This document shows positions 1-8,290 of a DNA stretch of 32,251 bases, in pieces. The position numbers were made by a program, and so were the translations under genes. This stretch comes from Clostridia bacterium (lineage in GTDB: Bacteria > Bacillota > Clostridia > Christensenellales > UBA3700): the NCBI GenBank assembly GCA_029060025.1, contig JAIDUV010000030.1, positions 1-32,251 of the forward strand. The letters are read 5' to 3'. Under the pieces are notes generated by a model that ran no database searches, was not told the origin of the DNA, and worked only from the letters and a program-made list of their open reading frames with translations. The first letter of the stretch is position 1. Each line of letters starts with the position of its first letter.

Positions 1-1090
1 CAAGAAATACCCTGTCGGAATTTTCCTGAAGCCAATACAACAAACCGCCCAAAATACGTTTAACCGTATCGTTGTCGCCACCACTGTACAATACTTTTTC
101 TATCTCGTCTATCCATACTATACAAGGACTAACACTGCTTATATAATCAAGAGATATTCTAAGATTTTTTTCGCTTTCACCCACGTATTTGTCAAACAGC
201 GAACCTATATCAAAACGATATAGAGGCAAACACCATTTATCGGCAATGAGTTTTGCCGAAAGCGACTTTCCACACCCTGGCACGCCTACCATAAGTATTC
301 CTCTCGGCGGACTGATATGTTTTTTATCGAGAGCGTCTTTAGGCGCAAAGAATATTTTCTCTTTTTTGCTAAGCCAATTCTTCACTCCATTAAGTCCAGC
401 GGCGTGTACGCTCTCAACTTGGACGCGCGTAACGGCTATATTCTTACCAAAAAGTTTATCCTTTTGCATTGCAACTTCGCATAAATTCTCATAAGTGAAA
501 CCGCCGGCAATCTTGAATGCGTAATTCATTACAATATTAAGTTGTAATGAAGTATAACCCGATAGCACCGTTGCTGTCTGCGAAATCATACTCTTTTCAA
601 GCGTCTTGATTTTATGCTTTGAGATAAATTCCAAAAGTTGTTTTTCACGCTCTTTTTGTGTAGGCAAGTCAAGTTTTATGAACATTCCCAATCTGCCAAG
701 TCCCTGCCAAACTGTGTCAGCCGTCACTAATATAATGGTGCTTTTTCGCTCGGACGCGAGTCTTGCAAGAGCGGCTGTCTTTCTTGAAAAAGAATTATCT
801 GCGTCGAGAAAGCGCATATCGCTCAAAGCAAAGCATAGACCGCTCTTCTTTTTGAGTCTATCTTCAATATAGACCAACGGTTCTCTAGAATCCGCGCCTC
901 TTTCTTCACGTCTAAGTTCTATGAAACCGTCGGTATCGGTATAAAACTCCAACTCACAATTAAGTTCGTTTGCCGCTTCTTTCAGCGCGGCGCGAGCCCT
1001 GTCGCGCTCATCCGTCATAAGAACTACTAAGGGAGTACGCGCAGCAATGCAAGCCGAAAGTTCTTTTACTGTTTGCAAATAATTACTCAT
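1..1090 (-). CDS. AAA+ ATPase, Ycf46-like (C-terminus beyond window)
   Basis: The frame opens at ATG 1090 and runs off the left edge without a stop, giving 363 residues. Residues 1-220 form an alpha/beta region (starting MSNYLQTVKELSACIAAR) like the degenerate N-terminal ATPase half of Ycf46 proteins. The AAA+ core follows, with Walker A GVPGCGKS at residues 269-276, the pore-side segment LFDKYVGESEKNLR, and Walker B CIVWIDEIEK with Asp-Glu at 328-329. Family knowledge: such proteins are ATP-driven remodelling ATPases, and the role of Ycf46 itself is poorly defined. It is the last visible gene of the cassette, 15 nt after the 141-aa gene, so it probably acts on products encoded upstream (inference). 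Sensor 2 and the lid are outside the window. The AAA+ assignment is firm; the Ycf46 subfamily is likely. Confidence 0.87.
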   Translation of the reverse strand, partial: MSNYLQTVKELSACIAARTPLVVLMTDERDRARAALKEAANELNCELEFYTDTDGFIELRREERGADSREPLVYIEDRLKKKSGLCFALSDMRFLDADNSFSRKTAALARLASERKSTIILVTADTVWQGLGRLGMFIKLDLPTQKEREKQLLEFISKHKIKTLEKSMISQTATVLSGYTSLQLNIVMNYAFKIAGGFTYENLCEVAMQKDKLFGKNIAVTRVQVESVHAAGLNGVKNWLSKKEKIFFAPKDALDKKHISPPRGILMVGVPGCGKSLSAKLIADKWCLPLYRFDIGSLFDKYVGESEKNLRISLDYISSVSPCIVWIDEIEKVLYSGGDNDTVKRILGGLLYWLQENSDRVFL

Positions 1091-1105
1091 TCTTCACCTA
1101 AGTTG

Positions 1106-1531
1106 TTATACGCCCGCCGCACGTTTCAGCATTTTCATTTGATAAATCAAATCTGCATTTTCATTATCAACGGACATTTCTATTTGACTTAAGAAGTTTG
1201 CAATAGCAGATTTTACCCGCCTATCGATATCTTCTTTGTCTGATTTTTTTATAAAGTCAAGATGATGGAAAAAGCAGACGTTATGCACGGTGTCGTTAAG
1301 AACTTTAAGCCTATAGAGCGTTTCAGTAAATTCCTCTATGCTCTCGTCGAATAATTTGAGAGCAGCATTAAGATTTGAAATAACGCATTCGTCTATTCGT
1401 CTTAATAGAGTTTTATAGTCGCACTTCTTTAGTTTTCCGCATTTTAGATATTCGGATTTTACACAACTTAACGCGCCTTTTAGAGCGTCCTCCCACTCGT
1501 CCGCCTTGCAAGGTCCTTTCTTTTTCCTCAT
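1106..1531 (-). CDS. hypothetical 141-aa charged helical protein of the TIR/AAA cassette
   Basis: A 141-residue protein that I do not recognise. It is rich in Lys, Glu, Asp and Leu and should be almost wholly helical, with no signal peptide or membrane segment. Scattered Cys residues (CVKSEYLKCGKLKKC near residues 23-37) have irregular spacing that does not look like a zinc site. The start ATG at 1531 has AAGGA about 8 nt upstream, inside the end of the preceding 55-aa gene. That gene's stop lies only 4 nt before this start, so the two are probably translationally coupled. The AAA+ ATPase gene starts 15 nt after its stop. By position it could be an adaptor or substrate of the ATPase, but nothing in the sequence proves this. 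Confidence 0.72.
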   Translation of the reverse strand: MRKKKGPCKADEWEDALKGALSCVKSEYLKCGKLKKCDYKTLLRRIDECVISNLNAALKLFDESIEEFTETLYRLKVLNDTVHNVCFFHHLDFIKKSDKEDIDRRVKSAIANFLSQIEMSVDNENADLIYQMKMLKRAAGV

Positions 1532-1535
1532 TAAA

Positions 1536-1703
1536 TTATTCCTTATATTTAGCAGGAGGCATAATGCTCCAATTCGGAAGTTTTTTCTTTATCTCTTTAA
1601 GTTGTTCTGTTGAAAGCACGTTTGCGCCTTCGTCGCCTATAAACATTGTGAAATCAAAATCTTCTTTGTTTTGATTTTTTACTTTATTTTCTTTATCTTC
1701 CAT
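1536..1703 (-). CDS. small 55-aa protein of the TIR/AAA cassette
   Basis: A short frame from ATG 1703 to TAA 1538-1536 that fills the gap between the 549-aa and 141-aa genes. It begins MEDKENKVKNQNKEDFDF and ends in PPAKYKE. An AAGGAG ribosome binding site sits 8 nt before the ATG, and the stop falls 4 nt before the next start, as in an operon. The N-terminal third is very charged and probably disordered. The middle (FTMFIGDEGANVLSTEQLKE) and the tryptophan/proline-rich end could form a small docking segment. No homologue is recognised. The strong ribosome binding site and exact packing are the evidence that it is real. Confidence 0.62.
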   Translation of the reverse strand: MEDKENKVKNQNKEDFDFTMFIGDEGANVLSTEQLKEIKKKLPNWSIMPPAKYKE

Positions 1704-1723
1704 TTTTTATTCTCCTTATTAGA

Positions 1724-3373
1724 TTATAAGTTTTCAAGCGTTCTAAGGACTTCGTCTTTAACGGCAAATTCCTTTTCTATTACGTTGCGGTAATTGTCAA
1801 TCTCGTCAAGACATTTATCAAGAATTAGTTTTGCTTTCTCTATCCTCTTCGGGAAAGTTCTGACTCTAACAACGGTGGTAGCCACTACAATTGCTACAAA
1901 TACTGCAAAAAGTACAGGTCCTACAATATATCCAACAAAGAACCAACTTGCCCCAATAGAATTGGTTATCATAGAGAACACGCAACCTACGATTAAAAAT
2001 ACGATTGCTAGCGTCGACAAAATTATATTACGCTTTGTAAATATAACTTCTTTTGAACGAGCCTCCATAAATTTATCGTGTATGTTTTGCTTAATGGCGT
2101 CTCTGTCTTTACCGTCAATTACATCACTCCACAAATCGATGGATAGATTGAAGTTGTTAGGCACTTCATTTTTTATCTCTCTGTCATAATTCTTAACGGC
2201 GTCTTGATACCAATCTTTAGTCTTCTGCATTGCGTACTTTTGAACGCCTATGTCTTCTCCCTCGGGATATACTGCCCAACGGAACATTTGCTTGCCGATA
2301 TTGGAATTTGACTCGTTGAATGTTTTCATATACTGAGCATATTCTTTCTTTGCCGCCTCAACGTCACCGTTGTGCTTCATAATAGTCTCGTAGAATTTTT
2401 GTTCATTCCTAAGTTTCAATTCTTCCTTATCGTAGTTGTTTACAAGATCCTCAAGGAGTTTATCTATCCTTGCAATAAAGTCGCTATTGCCGTCTACAAC
2501 AGGAGCATTCTCAAGTTGTTTAATACGCTTCAAGGCGCTTCTATACCGGCTTGCATTTTGATAAGAAGTCTCTAGTTCGCTCAAATTGGAACAGTGATCG
2601 TAAAGCGTTCCACTCGGTATTTCCGCCTTGCTGACAGGAAGAACTTTGATATATTCGCCGTAATTTGCTACGAGTTCATCAGTCATTTCTTTATCGGAAT
2701 TTATCTCACTGATCCATTTCGCCATCGTACTTTGCATAAAGTTATCCAGTTGAACGTCTCTACCGAACACGCCGTAGATATAAGACTGAATTAAAAGAGC
2801 CGTCTCACGCGGCGGATGAATACCGTCGACTGCGCCAAAAAATTCATAAAGCCACGAGCGCGCCGCAGTATGATTGCCTATACGTAAATTGAGAAGACAG
2901 AAGAAGAGCGAAGAGTGAGTTGAGTCGTGACGAACGGCTTCGCTAACTGCGTTTTCGCACAATTCCTTATTGTTCTGTACCCAAGCGCTTATTGCTATAA
3001 ATGCATAACTCAACCAATAGCGCGAAGAAGACATCCAAAGTTCTTCGCTAAGTTCTGAAATTGTAGAATTACGCGCAAGATTGATATTGAAATCTTTGAT
3101 AAAACCTAAAACCGAACGGCGAGTCTTGATATAACTGTCAAGTTGTTCATTGATTTTCGTTTCAATTGCTATAAGATTTTCGTGAGCGACCTGTTTTTCT
3201 TCTCCCTCGATAATCATCTTTCTAAGTTGCGTCATTTTCTGGTCGACGTTTGTTACCGTCGAATCAATTTTCTTGAGCGCGGCGTCCATCCTGTCCGCTT
3301 GCGTCTTAACACCGTTTTTAAACGCGCTTTCAGTACTTTTAAGTCTGCCGACTAATTCACTAGTACTTGCCAT
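1724..3373 (-). CDS. coiled-coil/helical protein with C-terminal membrane hairpin, paralogue B (549 aa)
   Basis: Unrecognised family. Residues 1-80 are heptad-rich (the DRMDAALKKIDSTVTNVDQK region), suggesting a coiled coil. Residues 110-190 contain RYWLSYAFIAISAW, followed by SSLFFCLLNLRIGN and a W-L-Y-E-F-F segment. This block matches the preceding gene closely (YWLAYATMAVMLW, SSLFFLLASLRFDR), so the two are paralogues. Two hydrophobic segments lie near residues 447-470 and 475-502, then a basic stretch and a final helix. This suggests two C-terminal membrane helices with most of the protein in the cytoplasm. The start ATG directly abuts the TAA of the previous gene and has AAGGAGGA before it. 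In the cassette it could form a hetero-oligomer with its paralogue at the membrane (inference). Confidence 0.8.
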   Translation of the reverse strand: MASTSELVGRLKSTESAFKNGVKTQADRMDAALKKIDSTVTNVDQKMTQLRKMIIEGEEKQVAHENLIAIETKINEQLDSYIKTRRSVLGFIKDFNINLARNSTISELSEELWMSSSRYWLSYAFIAISAWVQNNKELCENAVSEAVRHDSTHSSLFFCLLNLRIGNHTAARSWLYEFFGAVDGIHPPRETALLIQSYIYGVFGRDVQLDNFMQSTMAKWISEINSDKEMTDELVANYGEYIKVLPVSKAEIPSGTLYDHCSNLSELETSYQNASRYRSALKRIKQLENAPVVDGNSDFIARIDKLLEDLVNNYDKEELKLRNEQKFYETIMKHNGDVEAAKKEYAQYMKTFNESNSNIGKQMFRWAVYPEGEDIGVQKYAMQKTKDWYQDAVKNYDREIKNEVPNNFNLSIDLWSDVIDGKDRDAIKQNIHDKFMEARSKEVIFTKRNIILSTLAIVFLIVGCVFSMITNSIGASWFFVGYIVGPVLFAVFVAIVVATTVVRVRTFPKRIEKAKLILDKCLDEIDNYRNVIEKEFAVKDEVLRTLENL

Positions 3374-5149
3374 TTATATCTCCTCCTTCAAAACTTGCAT
3401 AAGTTCTTCATAAATTGCGTCTTGTTCTTTATAATACTTTCGCCATTGCGCCATATCTTCTAGTCCGTTTTTAAGCATTTTGACTCCATTTTGTATTCGA
3501 TATTCAAATGCTTTTTTAATTTTCTTTTTTTGATCGGCTTTCATAAAGCCCATCAATACGCCTACGCCAACCGCCAAAATTGCAAAAATTAGCAACGTAA
3601 CACTTGCTCCTATATTCCATTTAGAAGCAAACCCCACGATAGAGAGAAGTAAGAATAACGCAAATAAAGCAACTGAGCCTATCAACAATCGAATGCAAGT
3701 CTTGTGCGATTTATCCTCTTTTATACTCCTCTTTATAAGCGAATCGTAATAACTCAAAAGTTTTGATTGATTTGTTTCAAAACTATTCTCGTCGCCCTTG
3801 AGTTGACAGCCGTCAACAATAAGATCGTATTCCTGTTTTTCATTTTTGCGGTACTGAGCAAACCTCTCTACTCCATCTATACAGTCTTGCTGAATAGAAT
3901 TGAGGCAGAATTTGCGAACTCTGCTATCAGTCTGCATTTTGGAATTGAGCGCCGCGTCAGTCAAAATAAGAGCCATATTATTCTTATTATCACGCTCGGC
4001 AATCATCTTGTCGTAAGCCTGCTTAGCGACGTCGGTTCTGCCGTTTGCCTTAACCACAGCCTCTTCATAACTTATCTTATCGACCAATTGCTGCTCGGGA
4101 TCGTCATAAGTGGAAATAAGTGAATATAGCGAATCTTCTATTCTCTCGGCAAGTCTGTTTTTTAATGAGAAATCGCTTTGGGCGATGGAAAGAAAATACT
4201 TCTTTATCATTTCATTCTTCTCTGCAGAAGATACAAGATTAAGCATCTGATCATATTCGACGCATATATGCTTGAGCGCGATATATTCTTTGTCCGTAAC
4301 AGAGATTATCGTTTGAATATGATTGTCTATGCTTTCGCTTACAAGTCGTTTTGTAGCCGAATTACTGCGAGCCTTTACTATTAACTCTCTCATCTTTTCT
4401 CCCACTTCGTTTGCGAAGTCGGGGTCGGAACCCAAAGCGCCGCTCAAAAGTGCCTGAAGAATATAAATAATTTCATCGCCCACGCCATTTGCGTCAACAA
4501 TTTTGAAATATACCTTATACCATTCCTTCGCCGCATCTATTCTATCGAATCTTAAAGAAGCAAGGAGGAAAAAAAGCGAAGACTTACGCTCATTCATAAG
4601 CATACTTCTGCTTATCGCGCGTTGACAAGCGTCCTCCTCATTTGAAGCCCAAAGCATTACTGCCATAGTTGCGTACGCAAGCCAATAGTCGGTATTAGCA
4701 ACATACATTTTTTCCACAGTTTGACGCGGTATGTCACTCGTCCATAAGTTGGAATCCAATCCAACAACGTAACCTAGCGAAACTTTTCTGAGATCATTGT
4801 AAGTGCGATAAAGTGTGTAATATTTCTCAGTGCTGCTAGTAAGATTTTTGGAAGCCGTACTACTTATTTTAAGCAATCTATAACTTTGCGCAAGGTCGTC
4901 TATAGTTCGTGAAACATTAGCGGCAATGACTTCTTTCTTAATAGTCTCGTCAGTACTTACTTCCATTCGCGGCGGTACTGCTTTATTCAAAGCCTCTATT
5001 ATTCCAATAGATTCCACAACGTCGTCTTGACAGCGGTCAACTTCTACGGTCAATCGATTGTTTTCAGCGCGCAAACTATTCGCTCTGTCAACGAGCCTGT
5101 TGTATTCCGCTATCAGTTGCTGTTGCCTTTCTACATCGTATTCTGACAT
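3374..5149 (-). CDS. coiled-coil/helical protein with C-terminal membrane hairpin, paralogue A (591 aa)
   Basis: Unrecognised family, same plan as the following gene. There is a coiled-coil N-terminus (residues 5-60, rich in Leu, Asn, Arg and Glu), then a helical core with YWLAYATMAVMLW near residue 152 and SSLFFLLASLRFDRIDAAKEW. More helices follow, then two hydrophobic segments (LLIGSVALFALFLLLSIVGF and ASVTLLIFAILAVGVGVLMG), and a basic, helical C-terminus. No signal peptide is seen, so the long N-terminal part is probably cytoplasmic with a membrane hairpin near the end. It starts 11 nt after the TIR gene with an AAGGAG-type site, and its TAA is followed directly by the ATG of the paralogue. 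The helical block resembles TPR-like repeats but no canonical TPR consensus is present. Confidence 0.8.
   Translation of the reverse strand: MSEYDVERQQQLIAEYNRLVDRANSLRAENNRLTVEVDRCQDDVVESIGIIEALNKAVPPRMEVSTDETIKKEVIAANVSRTIDDLAQSYRLLKISSTASKNLTSSTEKYYTLYRTYNDLRKVSLGYVVGLDSNLWTSDIPRQTVEKMYVANTDYWLAYATMAVMLWASNEEDACQRAISRSMLMNERKSSLFFLLASLRFDRIDAAKEWYKVYFKIVDANGVGDEIIYILQALLSGALGSDPDFANEVGEKMRELIVKARSNSATKRLVSESIDNHIQTIISVTDKEYIALKHICVEYDQMLNLVSSAEKNEMIKKYFLSIAQSDFSLKNRLAERIEDSLYSLISTYDDPEQQLVDKISYEEAVVKANGRTDVAKQAYDKMIAERDNKNNMALILTDAALNSKMQTDSRVRKFCLNSIQQDCIDGVERFAQYRKNEKQEYDLIVDGCQLKGDENSFETNQSKLLSYYDSLIKRSIKEDKSHKTCIRLLIGSVALFALFLLLSIVGFASKWNIGASVTLLIFAILAVGVGVLMGFMKADQKKKIKKAFEYRIQNGVKMLKNGLEDMAQWRKYYKEQDAIYEELMQVLKEEI
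3381..3388 (-). promoter_or_regulatory. ribosome binding site for paralogue B
   Basis: AAGGAGGA, a near-perfect Shine-Dalgarno sequence, lies inside the last codons of the 591-aa gene. It is followed by ATA, the stop TAA and then ATG with no gap. This fixes the start at 3373 and implies coupled translation of the two paralogues. Confidence 0.8.
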
Positions 5150-5160
5150 ATTTTCTCCTT

Positions 5161-7884
5161 TTACAGTTTTATATAAGCGTTGATAATATCAACTGCAGAT
5201 TTACTTACTTCTCCGCTTTGGAGATAATCTTTGAATTTTACTTTTTTATTGCCTACGACGACCTTATCACTTGCGTCCATTCCATTTTTGCGAAGATATT
5301 TGATTACGCCGTCGGTCTTATCGGTATAATCGCTAAGAGTAAGAAGATACGCTTGCAATATATTGCATTGAACGTGTTTATAGACAACATCAATCTTTTT
5401 CGGCTTATCTGCAAAGCGTACAACAGATGGAACCAGCAAATCCTTCACTATCTGAGTTCCTTTGAATTCAGTAATGAACCTAGAGATACTAATCTCGTCG
5501 TAAGAACGAACATAACTAAATATCTTCTCTAAGTGCTCTTCGTAACCTTCAATAAGCGCCTCGTAATGTCTTACAAAAAGTTTTCGCGCTTGAGCGGGAT
5601 TTTCGTCAAGATAAGGATAAAGATATTTTATATAGGTTTCGTCAAATCTTTCCGGGAGAATTTCTAAATATAGTTCTAAACTACGCTTACTAAATGGGAA
5701 ATCTCCAAACATTGCGAATATTTCCCGCTTATCTTCGTCGCTATCCTTTCCGCTTAGAAATGCTTCAATTTGCCTGTTTGCATCGCTGTATTTACCGGTT
5801 TTGGGGGCAAGCATCTTCATAAATTCTTTCTTTAGCGGGTCCCCTCCAAGAAGCATATGTTCGTAATTTTTTATATCTATATTGTTGATTTTGCCTATAA
5901 GTACGCTAACGGTAGCAAGCCTGTCTGCGCCATTGCCCTTTATCACCCCCATAAGCAATTCGCTTGCGAGTTTTTTATCTATATTGAAATCAAAGAATGC
6001 TATCTTTATCTTTTCGAGGTCGCACTTATCCAAAATAGTTTGCATATTGTAAGAACCCAAATCAGAAATTCCAGTCTTGTATCTAAGATGCTTCAATACC
6101 TCATTGGCAACTTCGTTTCCGCCGTTCGTTGCAATAGTAATAAGTCTGTCTATTTCAATATTCAATAAAGGTCTCTTACCGAAATTCTCAAGTATCAATC
6201 TTACCGAATCTACGTCTTTTATGTTTATAAGCGCTCCGTTGAGACCTAGCGCCTTCAATGGAATGTCATATCTATTCATAATATCCACGACGGCAAGCGC
6301 AATCCCCTCGTCCTCGCATCCCGAAAGATATGAATTCAAGTCGTCCGATACTGCAGGTTTTATATCCAGTTTATCGGCAACGGCGCGAAGATTAACCTGT
6401 TTTTGTACTATATCGCCAGTATAACCGTTGAGATAGGAAAGCAAAAGCGCGTTTCCGTCAAGACGGCTTACTTCTCTCATTACTTCGCCTACTTCGTCCA
6501 TTCTGCCATTGGAAAGCAACATTTGCACAAGTTCGGTGACCGTACGCGTATTGTATAGACTGTGATAATCAATCATATCGAGAACAAAACACTGTCTTGC
6601 TCTATCCTTAATTGCTCCAAGGCATTTTGCAAGATAAATCAATAGATTTGCATCCTTTATATCGCAGTATACTTCACGTTCAGTAAGAGTGATAGTTGGA
6701 TATTTACTCTTTATTTCTCCGCCTACGTTGCGGACGTTTTCCATATGGATATTTCTTTCGTAAGCAGTGCTTTTTGACAAAGCCCCCAACTCCGTGCAAA
6801 GAATTGCTATCGGAACTAGTTCTTCTCCGTGAAGTCGCGCAAATTGTTCACGGATAATTCTTGTCGCCACGTCCACGTTGCCAGTAGTGATATTAGAAAG
6901 CACCATAGCCATAGCCTCGGAAAGTTCCTCTGCCTTTCTATCCTGCATAATTACGCGTTGCGTTATTATGGTCTGCGATGCGTCTTTTTGCGACTCTTCC
7001 TTTTTATCTTTCTTCTTGTTTACAAAATCTCTTGCGTTTTTCAGCCAAGATCTGTCACTCAAACTCATAGGCGCTTGCCTTTGGAAAGTCTTTCTTAATC
7101 TAAAAGGAAATTCACTCTCGTTAAGTCCGTTGTGAATAACCTGAATTTTCTTCCCATCTTGGTTGATAAATCTGCCCCAAATATAGTCATTTTTCTCAAG
7201 CGTATCAATGGTCGTAGCAATGACAAACATAGTCTGCGCGCTCAGCGAAGCAGCAAAGACGCACGCTTCTGCCGAAGGCGTATCAAAAGGTATAGACTTG
7301 GATGGCATAAAGACTTTCAAGCCTGACTTTGTGAGATCGTCATAGAGTTTCTCCGCCGTCTGAGATTCTTGCAAATCGTCGCCGTGGCAAATGAACACAT
7401 CGCAATTTTCTTGCGTAAGGCTTAGTTCGTAAGTGCGATTGCGCAGTTGTTCAATTTCCGCAGCCATCTTTCGATAGCACGCACTCTCTTCCTCATCGCA
7501 AATTTTGGTAATTTCGCGCAGATACGTCGACTGCGTAGCGGGAATACGAGTAATCAAGTGCATTCTTGGAACGAACACTCCTCCATCAAGCACATACTCT
7601 ATACCATACTCTGAGAGAAATGCGCCCCAGTATGCAAGCAAATTCTGCGGGGCTTGTTCGATTATTGAATTATAAGTCTCCAATGCCTTGTCAAAATGGC
7701 GTAGTTTGCGTTCTTGATCAGCCGCATTGATCTGCTCTACTATTTGAGACGGAATTTCCGTCTCTGCTTTCTCGATATTGGAATAACTGTTGCTACAGCA
7801 TTCGCAAACGTAAACCCCATCGCCGTCCTTTATCAACTTACCGCCGCAAGTGTAACATTTAAGCCAATCTTTCTTAACTCTCAT
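5161..7884 (-). CDS. zinc-ribbon / TIR domain / helical-repeat protein (907 aa)
   Basis: Probable NAD-processing or scaffold TIR protein. Numbered from ATG 7884: a zinc ribbon (C10, C13, C27, C30), a TPR-like helical pair around residues 55-95 that includes YWGAFLSEYGIEYV, and a TIR domain at about 161-267 (CDVFICHGDD, later FVIATTIDTLEKNDYIWGRF). The zinc-ribbon/GIEYV/TIR order is a widespread TIR architecture in Bacillota. Glu206 in SAEACVFAAS aligns with the Glu expected to be catalytic in TIR NADases, but the DVFICYKET-type loop is changed to DVFICHGDD. Residues about 280-907 are helical and look like an alpha-solenoid, much longer than the usual C-terminus. I chose ATG 7884 (AAGGAAG 6 nt upstream) over GTG 7908, which has no good binding site. 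It heads the cassette; whether it acts in phage defence or signalling is inference. Confidence 0.85.
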   Translation of the reverse strand: MRVKKDWLKCYTCGGKLIKDGDGVYVCECCSNSYSNIEKAETEIPSQIVEQINAADQERKLRHFDKALETYNSIIEQAPQNLLAYWGAFLSEYGIEYVLDGGVFVPRMHLITRIPATQSTYLREITKICDEEESACYRKMAAEIEQLRNRTYELSLTQENCDVFICHGDDLQESQTAEKLYDDLTKSGLKVFMPSKSIPFDTPSAEACVFAASLSAQTMFVIATTIDTLEKNDYIWGRFINQDGKKIQVIHNGLNESEFPFRLRKTFQRQAPMSLSDRSWLKNARDFVNKKKDKKEESQKDASQTIITQRVIMQDRKAEELSEAMAMVLSNITTGNVDVATRIIREQFARLHGEELVPIAILCTELGALSKSTAYERNIHMENVRNVGGEIKSKYPTITLTEREVYCDIKDANLLIYLAKCLGAIKDRARQCFVLDMIDYHSLYNTRTVTELVQMLLSNGRMDEVGEVMREVSRLDGNALLLSYLNGYTGDIVQKQVNLRAVADKLDIKPAVSDDLNSYLSGCEDEGIALAVVDIMNRYDIPLKALGLNGALINIKDVDSVRLILENFGKRPLLNIEIDRLITIATNGGNEVANEVLKHLRYKTGISDLGSYNMQTILDKCDLEKIKIAFFDFNIDKKLASELLMGVIKGNGADRLATVSVLIGKINNIDIKNYEHMLLGGDPLKKEFMKMLAPKTGKYSDANRQIEAFLSGKDSDEDKREIFAMFGDFPFSKRSLELYLEILPERFDETYIKYLYPYLDENPAQARKLFVRHYEALIEGYEEHLEKIFSYVRSYDEISISRFITEFKGTQIVKDLLVPSVVRFADKPKKIDVVYKHVQCNILQAYLLTLSDYTDKTDGVIKYLRKNGMDASDKVVVGNKKVKFKDYLQSGEVSKSAVDIINAYIKL

Positions 7885-8253
7885 CCAACGCTTCCTTACT
7901 AACTCCACTCTGCATATTTTAAATGTATTTTTAGTATATAAGTTTAAGTCTTATACACTATCTACATCTCTCGTGTATACATATCCATTAATTTTAAGTT
8001 TAAGGGATATTAATATCTATCGTAATATTGACGCCTATGTTCTTGGGAATTATGAATACTTTTGTACATTTTATTTTTTTCTATGAAGTTCTCATATTCA
8101 AAACTTTACATAGATTAGAGTAATAGGTGAAAATTTATATCTATTTACGACGCCTATAAAATTAACAAACGCCATTTTTCCAATATTTATGGAGTTTTTT
8201 TTGTCAAATACTTGCTTTTGATACATTATTTTGTTATATTAAGAATAGAAAAT
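7885..8253. other. AT-rich intergenic region before the TIR cassette
   Basis: No gene is seen here. It must hold the cassette promoter on the minus strand. The best -10 candidate is TATACT (7933-7938), about 43 nt before the ATG, but no convincing -35 box was found, so a special sigma factor or an activator is possible. AAGTTTAAG occurs twice (7941-7949 and 7995-8003). ACGCCTAT occurs at 8031-8038 and 8150-8157, and in inverse orientation at 8270-8277. Confidence 0.5.
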
Positions 8254-8271
8254 GACACCTATTACTCTAAT
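8114..8271. repeat. 16-bp inverted repeat next to the integrase 3' end
   Basis: ATTAGAGTAATAGGTG at 8114-8129 is repeated exactly in inverse orientation at 8256-8271, separated by 126 bp. The right copy forms part of the integrase terminator hairpin. The ACGCCTAT motif accompanies both copies. These could be recombinase binding or attachment-site sequences, or a duplicated terminator arm. Confidence 0.6.
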
Positions 8272-8278
8272 AGGCGTC
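8254..8278 (-). terminator. hairpin terminator of the integrase gene
   Basis: Read on the minus strand, GACGCCTATTA, loop GAG, TAATAGGTGTC: an 11-bp stem with one G-U pair, followed by the T-rich ATTTTCTATTCTT. It lies 12 nt after the integrase stop. The plus strand has CTTTTTT after the stem, so it may work both ways. Confidence 0.7.
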
Positions 8279-8290
8279 TTTTTTATTGCG

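Noticed and set aside
189-494. Plus-strand frame inside the AAA+ ATPase region
   Set aside because: Antisense to Walker A and flanking conserved sequence of the ATPase; no start signals.
7885-7908. GTG start at 7908 for the TIR protein
   Set aside because: No Shine-Dalgarno sequence before it, whereas ATG 7884 has AAGGAAG at good spacing.
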